Assembly: GCF_024127895.1 (NCBI RefSeq)
Contig: NZ_JAMYBK010000001.1
Span: 248,001-312,000 of the forward strand
Direction: 5' to 3'
Source: Pseudomonas guariconensis
Lineage (GTDB): Bacteria > Pseudomonadota > Gammaproteobacteria > Pseudomonadales > Pseudomonadaceae
DNA: 64,000 nucleotides
Under the pieces are notes generated by a model. The model had not been told where the DNA came from. It ran no database searches and worked only from the letters and a program-made list of their open reading frames with translations. The translations under genes were made by a program, and so were the position numbers. Shown here in pieces: positions 46,476-53,622 of this stretch; position 1 is the first letter of the stretch; each line of letters starts with the position of its first letter.

Positions 46476-46706
46476 GTGGAGAAAGAATCGAGAAAAGAGA
46501 GCAAAGTCCTGATCAGCAAGAAACAGTTGCTGGCAATGATTCCGCTATGCGAGCGCACGATCTACAACTTTGAAAAACAGGGAAAATTCCCTCGCCGGAT
46601 AGCGCTCAGCAGCCGCAAGGTCGTGTGGGATCTGTGCGAGGTCGAAGAATGGATTGATGCATGCAAGGGCAGTGGCCCGGCTCCCCGGCCAGGAATGGGA
46701 GGCTGA
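46476..46706 (+). CDS. AlpA-family helix-turn-helix regulator
   Basis: This small DNA-binding protein (76 residues, GTG start) has the AlpA/MerR-like winged helix pattern: VLISKKQLLAMIPLCERTIY, NFEKQGKFPRRIAL and VVWDLCEVEEWI. Such proteins act as excision or replication switches in phages and integrative elements. The start follows GAGCGAGG. It is 3 bases from repA, so it leads the replication operon and may control it, perhaps through the GTCCCGAAA sites upstream. Confidence 0.8.
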   Translation: MEKESRKESKVLISKKQLLAMIPLCERTIYNFEKQGKFPRRIALSSRKVVWDLCEVEEWIDACKGSGPAPRPGMGG

Positions 46707-46709
46707 ATT

Positions 46710-47588
46710 GTGGCGATTGACTTACGGGACGCTTTTGAGAATGAGCCTCCCACTCTAGACTTCATTTGGCCGGGATTCCTCGCTGGTACAGTAGGAGCCG
46801 TGGTAGCTCCCGGAGCTACAGGCAAAAGCTTTTGGGCGTTGGAAGCTGCAATGGCCATCGCATGCAGCGTTGCGGGCGGGGATCTTGTAGGGCTTGCCCC
46901 TGCATGTGCTGGCCGCGTCGTCTACTTCGCAGGAGAAGACCCAGAAGTCGCACTGGTGCGCCGGATTCATGCCATCGGTCGGCACCTGAATCAGCAGGCA
47001 CGTGAATCCATCGCGAAGAACCTCACCCTTGAGCCAATAATGGGTAAGCGGCTGAACGTAATGGATGATCGGCATCTCGCCCGTATCACCGAGTTTTGCA
47101 TCGGTGCCCGGTTGATCGTACTGGACACACTCAGCCGGATTCACGACCGTGACGAGAACAGCAACGGTGACATGTCACGGCTTGTCGCCACGCTTGAGCA
47201 CGTCGCGGCCAACACGGGAGCATCGGTGTTGTACCTTCATCATGTCAGCAAAGGCAGCGCCCGCGAGGCTCAAACCGATCAGCAGCAGGCAGCGCGGGGT
47301 GCATCAGCTCTAATCGATAACGCCCGTTGGTGCGGCTTCGTGGCCAAGATGACCGAGGACGAGGCAAAGCGACTGAGTGATCGCACCTATGAGCGACAGC
47401 CTATTGGCAACGACAGGCGCAATTTTTTTGTCCGTTTTGGTGTTAGTAAGCAGAACTACGACGCCACCCCGCTCGACCAGTGGTACCAGCGCCGGGAAGG
47501 CGGCGTTCTTGTGCCGGTTGAATTGGCGGAAGTGAGGAGCGGAAGCCCGCTGCAAGTCGTAAACGGAAGTGACGATGAGCGGTGGTAA
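46710..47588 (+). CDS. repA: RepA-like hexameric replicative helicase
   Basis: This is a RecA-fold ATPase of the RSF1010 (IncQ) RepA type, expected to unwind the element's origin. The 292-residue protein has Walker A VAPGATGKSFWALE, Walker B RLIVLDTLSRIHDRDEN and sensor regions VLYLHHVSKGS and QQQAARGASALIDNARW. The overall pattern, including the C-terminal FFVRFGVSKQNY, follows RSF1010 RepA as I remember it. GTG at 46710 follows GGGAGG by about 7 bases. The 3' end overlaps repC by 14 bases. Confidence 0.85.
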   Translation: MAIDLRDAFENEPPTLDFIWPGFLAGTVGAVVAPGATGKSFWALEAAMAIACSVAGGDLVGLAPACAGRVVYFAGEDPEVALVRRIHAIGRHLNQQARESIAKNLTLEPIMGKRLNVMDDRHLARITEFCIGARLIVLDTLSRIHDRDENSNGDMSRLVATLEHVAANTGASVLYLHHVSKGSAREAQTDQQQAARGASALIDNARWCGFVAKMTEDEAKRLSDRTYERQPIGNDRRNFFVRFGVSKQNYDATPLDQWYQRREGGVLVPVELAEVRSGSPLQVVNGSDDERW

Positions 47589-48414
47589 CGCCGTGGTCCC
47601 CACCAGTACTATCGCACAGGCCAGAGTGATGCTTTATCAGCCTAGCCAGCGCCCGCGGCTGCGCGAAGGGGATTGGGCAGAGACATCATTTGGGCGCTGC
47701 CGCGTGGCGGGCCGACTGGGGCAGAGGCACGCGGACATATTGGAAGCGGTCCTGTACTGCGCAGAACGTCGGCGGCCTGTCTCAGATGGTGGCGTAGAAC
47801 TTCTAGTAGATCCCGCGCGGGTGAGAAAGACACTTTCCGATAGCCGCTACAGCTTCTCACAGCTCGAAAAGCTGCTGGCCGAACTGCGAGCCGCAACGAT
47901 CACAATTGAAACGCCACAATTTGACTTTCCCATCATCGGCGGATTGATTGACCACGTTATTCCTTCACCAATGACACGTCCCGATCCTCTGACAGGAGGA
48001 GAGCGGAACCTGTGGCGGGTACGGCTCGGAATTGCGCTGATGATGCTCCTTGAGCATGATCTGAGCCTGTACTACGATCCGGCCCCCATAGCTCGCCTCC
48101 AGCACGGCATCAGCCAAGCGGTAGCTCGGCACGTTTTGAGCCACAAAGTTGTGCCAGCAGGTGGTTGGTATCTAGACACCGTTATCGTGGCGGTTGCCGG
48201 ACAAGCCTCAAGTCAAGACATGCGCAATGCGCGAAAAAGGCTCAAGGAGGATGCTGAAGATCTACGGCGAATTGGGCTTGTGCTCAATGGTGATCGCATT
48301 ACAAAAGCGGTGCTTGCAACACCTGAAGCGTGTCACACCCGCCCGATGGCGTGCTGCACCCGCCCGGAAGCGTTTCACACCCGCCCGGTGCGTGTCACAC
48401 CCGCCCGGAGTTAG
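47575..48414 (+). CDS. repC: RepC-like replication initiator with iterons in its 3' end
   Basis: This winged-helix initiator, like IncQ RepC, is expected to bind origin iterons. The 279-residue protein shows repeated helical segments and a region WYLDTVIVAVAGQASSQDMRNARKRLKEDAEDL similar in layout to RepC. I chose ATG 47575, with GGAAG 5 bases before it, over the GTG at 47569. Its last 30 codons are made of four DNA repeats, giving the odd peptide pattern HTRPxxxxTRPxxxHTRP. The origin therefore appears to be written inside the gene. Homology is weaker than for RepA and the call leans on context. Confidence 0.7.
   Translation: MSGGNAVVPTSTIAQARVMLYQPSQRPRLREGDWAETSFGRCRVAGRLGQRHADILEAVLYCAERRRPVSDGGVELLVDPARVRKTLSDSRYSFSQLEKLLAELRAATITIETPQFDFPIIGGLIDHVIPSPMTRPDPLTGGERNLWRVRLGIALMMLLEHDLSLYYDPAPIARLQHGISQAVARHVLSHKVVPAGGWYLDTVIVAVAGQASSQDMRNARKRLKEDAEDLRRIGLVLNGDRITKAVLATPEACHTRPMACCTRPEAFHTRPVRVTPARS
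48328..48409. repeat. Four 20-bp iterons, candidate oriV
   Basis: Copies of GCGTGTCACACCCGCCCGGA and near variants start at 48328, 48349, 48370 and 48390. The 20-21 bp period puts them on the same DNA face. A tandem AGGATATTC pair follows at about 48416. Location next to a RepC-like initiator supports an IncQ-like origin. Confidence 0.78.
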
Positions 48415-48861
48415 CAGGATATTCAGGATATTCAGTCCTGCGCGGCACAGCCCGCGCTTAGGCGCGGTCAGGCCTTGCCAGTCGGCCTACGGCCGTTTAG
48501 CACCAAAAGGAAGGGCGATTGTCCGTCGAACGCGCCACAGAAGCGCTTAGACGCTTACGTGATGGTCCGTGTTGTCGGTGCCGTAGAAATTGATCAAACC
48601 GCAGCGTATGGCCAAGCAGCGATGCGTAATCAATGGGGCTGAGACAAGTCCGTGCGTATTACTAATGGCGAAGCCCCCGTGATGAATTGTCTCCAATAGC
48701 CGCAAGGGCGGTATGTCAACGCGGAGCGCTGTCCATGGCTCGCGCAGCCCTGGTACAGGGCGGAAGCTTGTTTGAGTCCTAAGCTGGGTATACGAAAGGA
48801 GGCGCGCTGTCTGGCAAGCAAGCCCCGCGCTGAGACGGGGCTGCGTGGGACTGGTCATCGG
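48415..48861. other. Non-coding stretch downstream of repC
   Basis: This holds the AGGATATTC direct repeat next to the iterons and no convincing gene. A minus-strand open frame (48547-48858, 103 codons) has no ribosome site I can see and an unlikely composition. Bases 48583-48601 (GTAGAAATTGATCAAACCG) recur with one change at 60494-60512. Confidence 0.5.
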
Positions 48862-49182
48862 TCACAGCTTGTCGCGCTTCTCATGTTTCGCCGCTTCCTT
48901 CGCAGCTTGTATAGCCGCTAATACTTGCTGGTTCAGACAGGCGCTACTCTTGCTTCCCAGCAGAGGAAGACGATTGATGATCTGCGCCCCGGCAAACATG
49001 TGATAGGACGCCGACAAGGCAAGCGGGCTTACCCGAAGCTGCAAGGCTGCATATTGGCGATCCAGCTTATCGAGCTGCGGCCCGTAGCCTTTGCTGCGCA
49101 GCCACCGACCGAGCGCCCACATGCCGATGGCCAACGTCGAGGCGAGTACTACGAATCCAGCAAACATAAGGATTTCTCTCAT
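48862..49182 (-). CDS. Small membrane protein at the end of the trb-like operon
   Basis: I do not recognise a family. The 106-residue protein has one N-terminal membrane helix (MFAGFVVLASTLAIGMWALG), then a charged helical tail ending in KEAAKHEKRDKL. Its ATG overlaps the trbL stop (ATGA), so it is translated with TrbL and is probably part of the same membrane assembly. Confidence 0.7.
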   Translation of the reverse strand: MREILMFAGFVVLASTLAIGMWALGRWLRSKGYGPQLDKLDRQYAALQLRVSPLALSASYHMFAGAQIINRLPLLGSKSSACLNQQVLAAIQAAKEAAKHEKRDKL

Positions 49183-50786
49183 GGTTGTTTCTCCGATTGG
49201 TTGTTCGCGGTCATGCCGGGCAACTTGAGTGATGCGAGGCGGCCGGGAGTAGAGCTGGTGTCAGAGGCCGGACGGATGACATTGGATTCTTCTTGTGTGG
49301 ATTTTGCAGCTAACTCCACTTCATTGGTCGGAGTGACCGAACCGTTACCGTCAGGAAGAAGTGCTGGAGATCCTGCGCCAAGAGACAAGGCATGTGCGTT
49401 CTCCATACCCGGCACTGACATCGAGGCCATCACACCGAGCATTTTTGCTCCAGCACTGGCCGCTTGGGAAAGCGTGTTATCGGAGCCGATGGCCCCGCTT
49501 TTTGGCGTAGCGGGCTGTTCCTTGTCATCATTTCCCTGCGCCGGTTTTCCGGCCTGTTTGGCGGCCTGCTGTACGCTGCTGCTAGGTTGAGAGGGAGCTG
49601 GTGATGGGGCCCCGTTGGCGGTGCCGCCGCCAACCCGCGAACCGGCGGAGCTAGCACCCTTGGTAGCAGCGCTGCCGCCAGTACTGGTGCCAACGCCTGC
49701 TGATGAAGCCATGCCCCCTGCGGAAGACGCCACTTCCCCGGCCGAGCTGGCACCAGCAAAGCTGGAGTTGATGGCACTGGCTAGGCCGCCACTGGCCCCG
49801 GCCGCACCTGCACCCGCCCCGGCTGCACCAAGCGTGCCGGCCGCCGCTGGAGCCGCTGCACCGGCTGTTGCGATCGTGGCCATCGCCGCCGCTGCACCAG
49901 CCGCACCGGCCACTGCCATTCCACCTATAGTCGAGCCGCCGCCCATTGAGGTGCCGCTAATCATGCCGCCGATTACGTCAGGAATAGTTTTGGTGAGGTA
50001 ACAGCAAACCAAGGCCAAACCGACCATCGTCATCAATGACGCTTCGTCATTGGTATAAGCGGACAACCACTGTTTTGCCGACTGTACGATCAGGCCGACA
50101 ATCAGGGTGAGTACAAACAGCTTGGCGCCAATCGCAACGGTGAAGCGCATAGGTGCAATCGCAAAATCTCGCGTCCATTGTGAACCGCCGAAGCCGAGGA
50201 AGAGCACCGAAGCATTGATGATGACGTAAGATTCCACGAGCGTCACAAACATGAATGCAGCGATGAAGGCGAAACATGCCAACACAAGGATCGCGCACAC
50301 AGCGATCAGAAGCCCCTTGGCTGGAGAGAACACCGAAATTCCCTTCACCATGGTCCGACCAAAATCCAACGCAACTGCCAGCATATCGCCGGGTTCTAAT
50401 GCTCGCCCGAGACCGCTCGCTGATGCCGCCGCGTCGCGGAAGCTATCGACAATGGCTGTCGACCATTCCACCGAGTACTTCATGACTGCGAGGAAGAAAC
50501 CGATTACCAGTACGAAACGCAGCAGCTCGCCGACAATCTCGCCGAAATCAGCTTGCTTCATAACTAGGGGCATGAAAGTCCAGATGAACTGGGTCGAGGC
50601 CAGCAGCCAGAACAGTCTGATCGCATAGTCATACAGCTTTCCTGACCACTGGTGCGACTGTTGCAAAACGAGGTCGAGTAGGCCCTGGACGGATGTATCA
50701 GCCTGGGCAAGGTCAGTCGAGGCAATAGCATCCGCACTAACGAACACGCTCGCCAAGACGAGTAACAAAAATAGGCGACGATCCAT
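49179..50786 (-). CDS. trbL: TrbL/VirB6-like conjugation membrane protein
   Basis: This is a polytopic inner-membrane component of a P-type type IV secretion channel. The 535-residue protein has a signal-like N-terminus and about six helices within residues 40-290 (VGELLRFVLVIGFFLAVM, IGAKLFVLTLIVGLIVQSA). A long Ala/Gly/Ser-rich hydrophilic C-terminus follows, typical of TrbL. It starts 2 bases after the trbK-like stop. Only TrbJ, TrbK and TrbL equivalents are present, not the ATPases or core complex, so it cannot form a complete channel alone. Confidence 0.82.
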   Translation of the reverse strand: MDRRLFLLLVLASVFVSADAIASTDLAQADTSVQGLLDLVLQQSHQWSGKLYDYAIRLFWLLASTQFIWTFMPLVMKQADFGEIVGELLRFVLVIGFFLAVMKYSVEWSTAIVDSFRDAAASASGLGRALEPGDMLAVALDFGRTMVKGISVFSPAKGLLIAVCAILVLACFAFIAAFMFVTLVESYVIINASVLFLGFGGSQWTRDFAIAPMRFTVAIGAKLFVLTLIVGLIVQSAKQWLSAYTNDEASLMTMVGLALVCCYLTKTIPDVIGGMISGTSMGGGSTIGGMAVAGAAGAAAAMATIATAGAAAPAAAGTLGAAGAGAGAAGASGGLASAINSSFAGASSAGEVASSAGGMASSAGVGTSTGGSAATKGASSAGSRVGGGTANGAPSPAPSQPSSSVQQAAKQAGKPAQGNDDKEQPATPKSGAIGSDNTLSQAASAGAKMLGVMASMSVPGMENAHALSLGAGSPALLPDGNGSVTPTNEVELAAKSTQEESNVIRPASDTSSTPGRLASLKLPGMTANNQSEKQP

Positions 50787-50788
50787 AG

Positions 50789-50977
50789 CTAGTACCCTTT
50801 GACGCCGCCGCGAGTGTTCGGGCGCACTTCAAACGAGGCATCAGCGTCATGCTGTTGCCGTTGTTGCTCGGTCATCGCAGTACATGCGCTGTCGCTGTGA
50901 ACGACTACGGTGAAAATGGAACCGACCATTGCTGACCCTGCGCACATCAATACTATGAGCCATCTTGAAATAGTCAT
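50789..50977 (-). CDS. TrbK-position small exported protein
   Basis: This 62-residue protein has an N-terminal membrane or signal segment (WLIVLMCAGSAMVGSIFTVVV) and a short polar remainder. Its place between trbJ and trbL is that of trbK, the entry-exclusion lipoprotein of IncP plasmids, but the lipobox is poor (VLMC). It ends TRGGVKGY, the same eight residues that end the upstream TrbJ-like protein. The ATG lies 1 base after the trbJ stop. Confidence 0.65.
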   Translation of the reverse strand: MTISRWLIVLMCAGSAMVGSIFTVVVHSDSACTAMTEQQRQQHDADASFEVRPNTRGGVKGY

Positions 50978-50978
50978 T

Positions 50979-51767
50979 TCAGTACCCCTTCACGCCGCCG
51001 CGTGTGCTTTTGCGCGCTTCAAACTGCTGTTCGGCAGCTTCGCTAGCTGCCTTCCGGTCCCCTTCCTGAGCTAGGTAGTTGCCCTGCATGTTGATTTGCG
51101 TGGCAACGAGATCGCGCAGTTTTTGCAGTTGCTGCACGTTCTGCGATGCGATTTCGTTGCCCGCCTGAATCGCCTGCATCCTTCCAGTGGCATTTTGCGA
51201 ACGAGCCATCATGCGTTCGAGCTGGGCATCTTCCGATTCAAAAGTGCTGGTGTTTGTATTTGCTGCACCCAAAGCGCTCCTAACGTTGTCGCGACCTTGT
51301 TCAGACCACCTTTCATAACGATCCCGCGTCTGCACCTCTCCAGAGGTAGCCGCTTGAGCTAGATAGTCTTCGAAACCGGGATAGGCTGTGTTGAACTGCG
51401 CGTCCATGTTCTGAAATTGACGGCCGAGTGCTTGTGAACGCTGATAGATGTTCACCACGCTTTTCAGATCGGCGGCGATGCTACCAAACATAGAATTGGG
51501 TAAGCCCGAGCCCTGAGTGAGCATATTTTGGTACTGCTGGATTTGGGTTTGGAGTTGCTCAGCAGTGTTCAAAGCTGTGTTTACCTGTTCGGCGTACTCG
51601 AACATTTGCTGGTAAAACGTTGAGCAGTTTGAGCAATAGATGGCATAAGCCGGGCATGGTGCTATGTAGAGACTCGAACTAATGCATAAGCTCGCTACGA
51701 TAAGCCTCACGCTTCGCCCAAGATTTTTGGCGGTGTACGCCGATAATTTCCCCTGTTCTGGTTTCAT
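50979..51767 (-). CDS. trbJ: TrbJ/VirB5-like conjugation protein
   Basis: This exported protein is of the VirB5 class, which forms the pilus tip or helps mating contact. The 262-residue protein has a signal sequence (LIVASLCISSSLYIAPCPAYA) and a long helical body rich in Q, N and A (LNTAEQLQTQIQQYQNML, MDAQFNTAYPGFEDYLAQA). A C-terminal TRGGVKGY motif follows. It is the first gene of a trbJ-trbK-trbL-orf operon. Upstream lie an 11-bp hairpin and CCCGAAA and CCATATGGT motifs. Confidence 0.82.
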   Translation of the reverse strand: MKPEQGKLSAYTAKNLGRSVRLIVASLCISSSLYIAPCPAYAIYCSNCSTFYQQMFEYAEQVNTALNTAEQLQTQIQQYQNMLTQGSGLPNSMFGSIAADLKSVVNIYQRSQALGRQFQNMDAQFNTAYPGFEDYLAQAATSGEVQTRDRYERWSEQGRDNVRSALGAANTNTSTFESEDAQLERMMARSQNATGRMQAIQAGNEIASQNVQQLQKLRDLVATQINMQGNYLAQEGDRKAASEAAEQQFEARKSTRGGVKGY

Positions 51768-51810
51768 CTTGAATTCCTCGTTTTGTCATCATCCGAAGCT
51801 CAATTATTCA

Positions 51811-51909
51811 CCCATATGGTCAGCTTATGAATATGCGGATAGCTTTCTATCCGCATACAAATCAAAGAATCGAGTCCCGAAAGTATCCCGAAATCAAAAC
51901 GGTTTCGGG
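51811..51909 (-). promoter_or_regulatory. trb operon control region
   Basis: Going away from trbJ there are CCCATATGGT (51811-51820), a perfect 11-bp stem-loop (51832-51857, TATGCGGATAG arms, CTTT loop), and CCCGAAA/TTTCGGG (51887-51893 and 51903-51909). A further GTCCCGAAA lies at 51874. The same CCATATGGT and CCCGAAA motifs precede the 52.4-kb operon. Confidence 0.5.
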
Positions 51910-51990
51910 CGGAGAAAACTGATTTTATTGAGGATTTTAGTCTTGCGGGGGCGATCATGTGGTCGTCTGACTTAGTGTGAAATTCAAGGA

Positions 51991-52016
51991 AAAAAGCCCA
52001 CCGAAGTGGGCTTTTT
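51991..52016. terminator. Bidirectional terminator
   Basis: AAAAAGCCCAC and GTGGGCTTTTT form an 11-bp stem with loop CGAA, 17 bases past the stop of the 52033 gene on the minus strand. Confidence 0.85.
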
Positions 52017-52032
52017 GGCGATAACCAAGTCG

Positions 52033-52257
52033 TCAGTGGAGTGCGCAGTAGGGGTTTGGTGTGCGATACATGTCACGCTCTGCTTCAGGAATACGCAGTG
52101 TTTCGAGCTGCCATTCTTCAACTAGAAAAGCCAGCTCGGCCGCAAGACGTTGGGCTGTTACAAACTTCTCCCTAGGGCGCCTGCTGGGTCGGCCTAGGCA
52201 AGCTTGCAGCTCGTTGAGTTGATTTGCCAATTCGGTAATGCGATGAGCTGTCTTCAT
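52033..52257 (-). CDS. Small helical protein of unknown function
   Basis: The 74-residue protein starts MKTAHRITELANQLNELQAC and is largely helical and charged, with no membrane segment. A TTG two codons upstream is possible. It begins 2 bases after the stop of the preceding gene, so it is translated with it. The pair lies beside an IncP-like oriT, which suggests an accessory role in DNA transfer, but I recognise no family. Confidence 0.6.
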   Translation of the reverse strand: MKTAHRITELANQLNELQACLGRPSRRPREKFVTAQRLAAELAFLVEEWQLETLRIPEAERDMYRTPNPYCALH

Positions 52258-52259
52258 GG

Positions 52260-52469
52260 TCAATTTCCTTTGCTTATCTTTTCGACGATTCTATTAAATT
52301 CCTCTCGGACTTGATCATCCGTAAGTTCAAGATTAACCAATCCTGATTTTATTGCAATTCTTCCGATTCTTTCAGCAGCCTCGTTGTCGAGTTTTGCAAG
52401 ACGAGCCCTAGCTGTTTCTAGTTCGGAAAGCGCATCAGCCCTGCGTTCTGAAAGGGTCTTTCTAGCCAA
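52260..52469 (-). CDS. Small TraD/mobilization-accessory-like protein
   Basis: The 69-residue protein (TTG start with AAGGAG 7 bases upstream) has a helical N-terminus, SELETARARLAKLDNEAAERI, and then IAIKSGLVNLELTDDQV. The second part recalls the GLVVKAGL segment of small TraC/TraD accessory proteins. It lies about 360 bases from the predicted oriT and points away from it, where IncP systems encode relaxosome helpers. Similarity is short, so the family is uncertain. Confidence 0.5.
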   Translation of the reverse strand: MARKTLSERRADALSELETARARLAKLDNEAAERIGRIAIKSGLVNLELTDDQVREEFNRIVEKISKGN

Positions 52470-52667
52470 TTGGTTTCTCCTTTTGGTGCCTATCTAATGC
52501 TCTGATTTTGCTGCGGTCTGTAAGAATTCTAGCGGCGCCCGAAATTTATGACCATATGGTTTTTTTCTTGCGCAGGGCAATGTGGGCGGTACGGGCATCG
52601 GAAATTTTGAACGGTTGGTTTGCACTTCTTCCGCTCTTTCCGATGATTTCACTCTGATGGTAAATTG

Positions 52668-52758
52668 AAGGCAATTGAAGGAAATCTAAGGCAATTCCGA
52701 AGAGGGTTAATGCAGCTCAAGGCAACTTTAGGATAATTAGAGAAATTAAAGGAAATTG
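52668..52758. repeat. Helically phased AAGGMAAYT repeats
   Basis: Copies start at 52668, 52678, 52688, 52719 and 52749 (AAGGCAATTG, AAGGAAATCT, AAGGCAATTC, AAGGCAACTT, AAGGAAATTG). The spacings of 10, 10, 31 and 30 bases are whole helical turns. They lie between the small transfer genes and oriT and may bind a relaxosome or bending protein. Confidence 0.6.
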
Positions 52759-52826
52759 CTTACGAAGTTGCGTTGCTAAAGGGGGAAGTAGCGTTGGATT
52801 TATTTGAATTGCACTCGGCTGGACGG

Positions 52827-52920
52827 CAAGATGTGTGTTGTGGGTCCACAGGCTGCGCCTGTTCCCCGCAACACCGCCCCTTACTCACCTTCGGTTCGAC
52901 GGCATCTTGCTCTGCGAGGC
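52827..52920. other. IncP-like origin of transfer (oriT)
   Basis: The layout follows RP4 oriT. A nic-like CATCTTG|C lies on the minus strand (CAAGATG at 52827-52833). A GTGTTG/CAACAC inverted repeat (52835-52840, 52869-52874) surrounds the hairpin ACAGGC-TGC-GCCTGT (52848-52862). Then come CCCCTTACTCACC and GGCATCTTGCTCTGCGAGGC, which resemble RP4 sequence as I remember it. A traJ-like pseudogene follows directly, as in RP4. Confidence 0.68.
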
Positions 52921-53023
52921 CATCGTCGCTGCCGCGACCGAACATCAACAGCCCGATGCGGCACCAAAGGAAAGGCGCGCTCCTGCGCCAACTGGCTGTC
53001 GCTCCGGTATGAGCGAGAGACGA

Positions 53024-53379
53024 ATGACAAAGGAGCAAAAGACGACCTACCGCACCTGTCCTCGACCGAGTACATCAAGGTTTCGTGACGGTGGATGAAC
53101 GCGCCGAGTTGGTAGAGCGTGCCCCTCAAAGGGCATGTCTCAGTCGGCGTCCTGCTAGCTGTTATATTGAATGAGCCAATTCGCTCGGTTGTTGACCTGC
53201 AAGCATTGGCCGACTTGGGCAAGGTCACTGTCGACCTTCGGAGGATGGCGGGCATGCTAAAATTGTGGCTGTCAGCAAAGAAAGGCATGGATGCCAATAC
53301 GATTGAGGTGCAGCAGCTGATGAACGATTTTAGACTATTGCAAATCGACATTTTTGCAGCGATGAGCGTGGTAGTCTAG
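53024..53379 (+). pseudogene. traJ: Frameshifted traJ-like relaxosome protein
   Basis: In RP4, TraJ binds oriT and recruits the relaxase. Pieces of a TraJ-like protein can be read in different frames: STEYIKV up to about 53085, VTVDERAELVERA at about 53085-53125, and from about 53150 SVGVLLAVILNEPIRSVVDL, then LGKVTVDLRRMAGMLKLWL. A doubled TC at the GMSVGV site accounts for one shift. No relaxase gene follows; the defence operon begins within 45 bases. The intact ORF from 53119 covers only the C-terminal part. Confidence 0.62.
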
Positions 53380-53421
53380 GGCAAACGAATAGGTTGGCGG
53401 GCTTAGTGAGGGCATCAAGGG

Positions 53422-53622
53422 ATGAGGTCAACTGAATCATTGTCTCTATGCGTCGGTGACATAGGTATCTCCTATGTGCATGGTCAGTTTTTATTGCCCG
53501 ACTTAGTAGCTAAAAGAATCAATTTGCCTGTCCGCTTCGAGCAGGAAATGAAATCATTGCCACGCAAGTTTCTAGATGAAATGTGCGTTGGCGAGTGCGC
53601 GAAGGTGGAGATAAAAGCGTGA
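53422..53622 (+). CDS. Small protein opening the candidate defence operon
   Basis: This 66-residue protein has no family I recognise. It contains a mixed strand/helix pattern (LCVGDIGISYVHGQFLLPDL, then FEQEMKSLPRKFLDEM). It ends in TGA that overlaps the GTG of the next gene (GTGA), and a GGTGGAG site for the next gene lies inside it, so the two are translationally coupled. It may be an N-terminal module or regulator of the kinase-like protein. Low GC marks the beginning of the cargo. Confidence 0.55.
   Translation: MRSTESLSLCVGDIGISYVHGQFLLPDLVAKRINLPVRFEQEMKSLPRKFLDEMCVGECAKVEIKA

Noticed and set aside
48328..48409. CRISPR array
   Set aside because: The 20-bp repeats are nearly contiguous with 0-1 base between them, so there are no spacers, and no cas genes occur nearby. 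Iterons explain them better.
48547..48858. 103-codon minus-strand gene downstream of repC
   Set aside because: No ribosome site, unusual composition and no partner gene. Kept only as an unexplained stretch.
52760..53038. 92-codon minus-strand gene
   Set aside because: It overlaps the oriT-like inverted repeats and has no ribosome site or family resemblance. The DNA-level match to IncP oriT explains the sequence.
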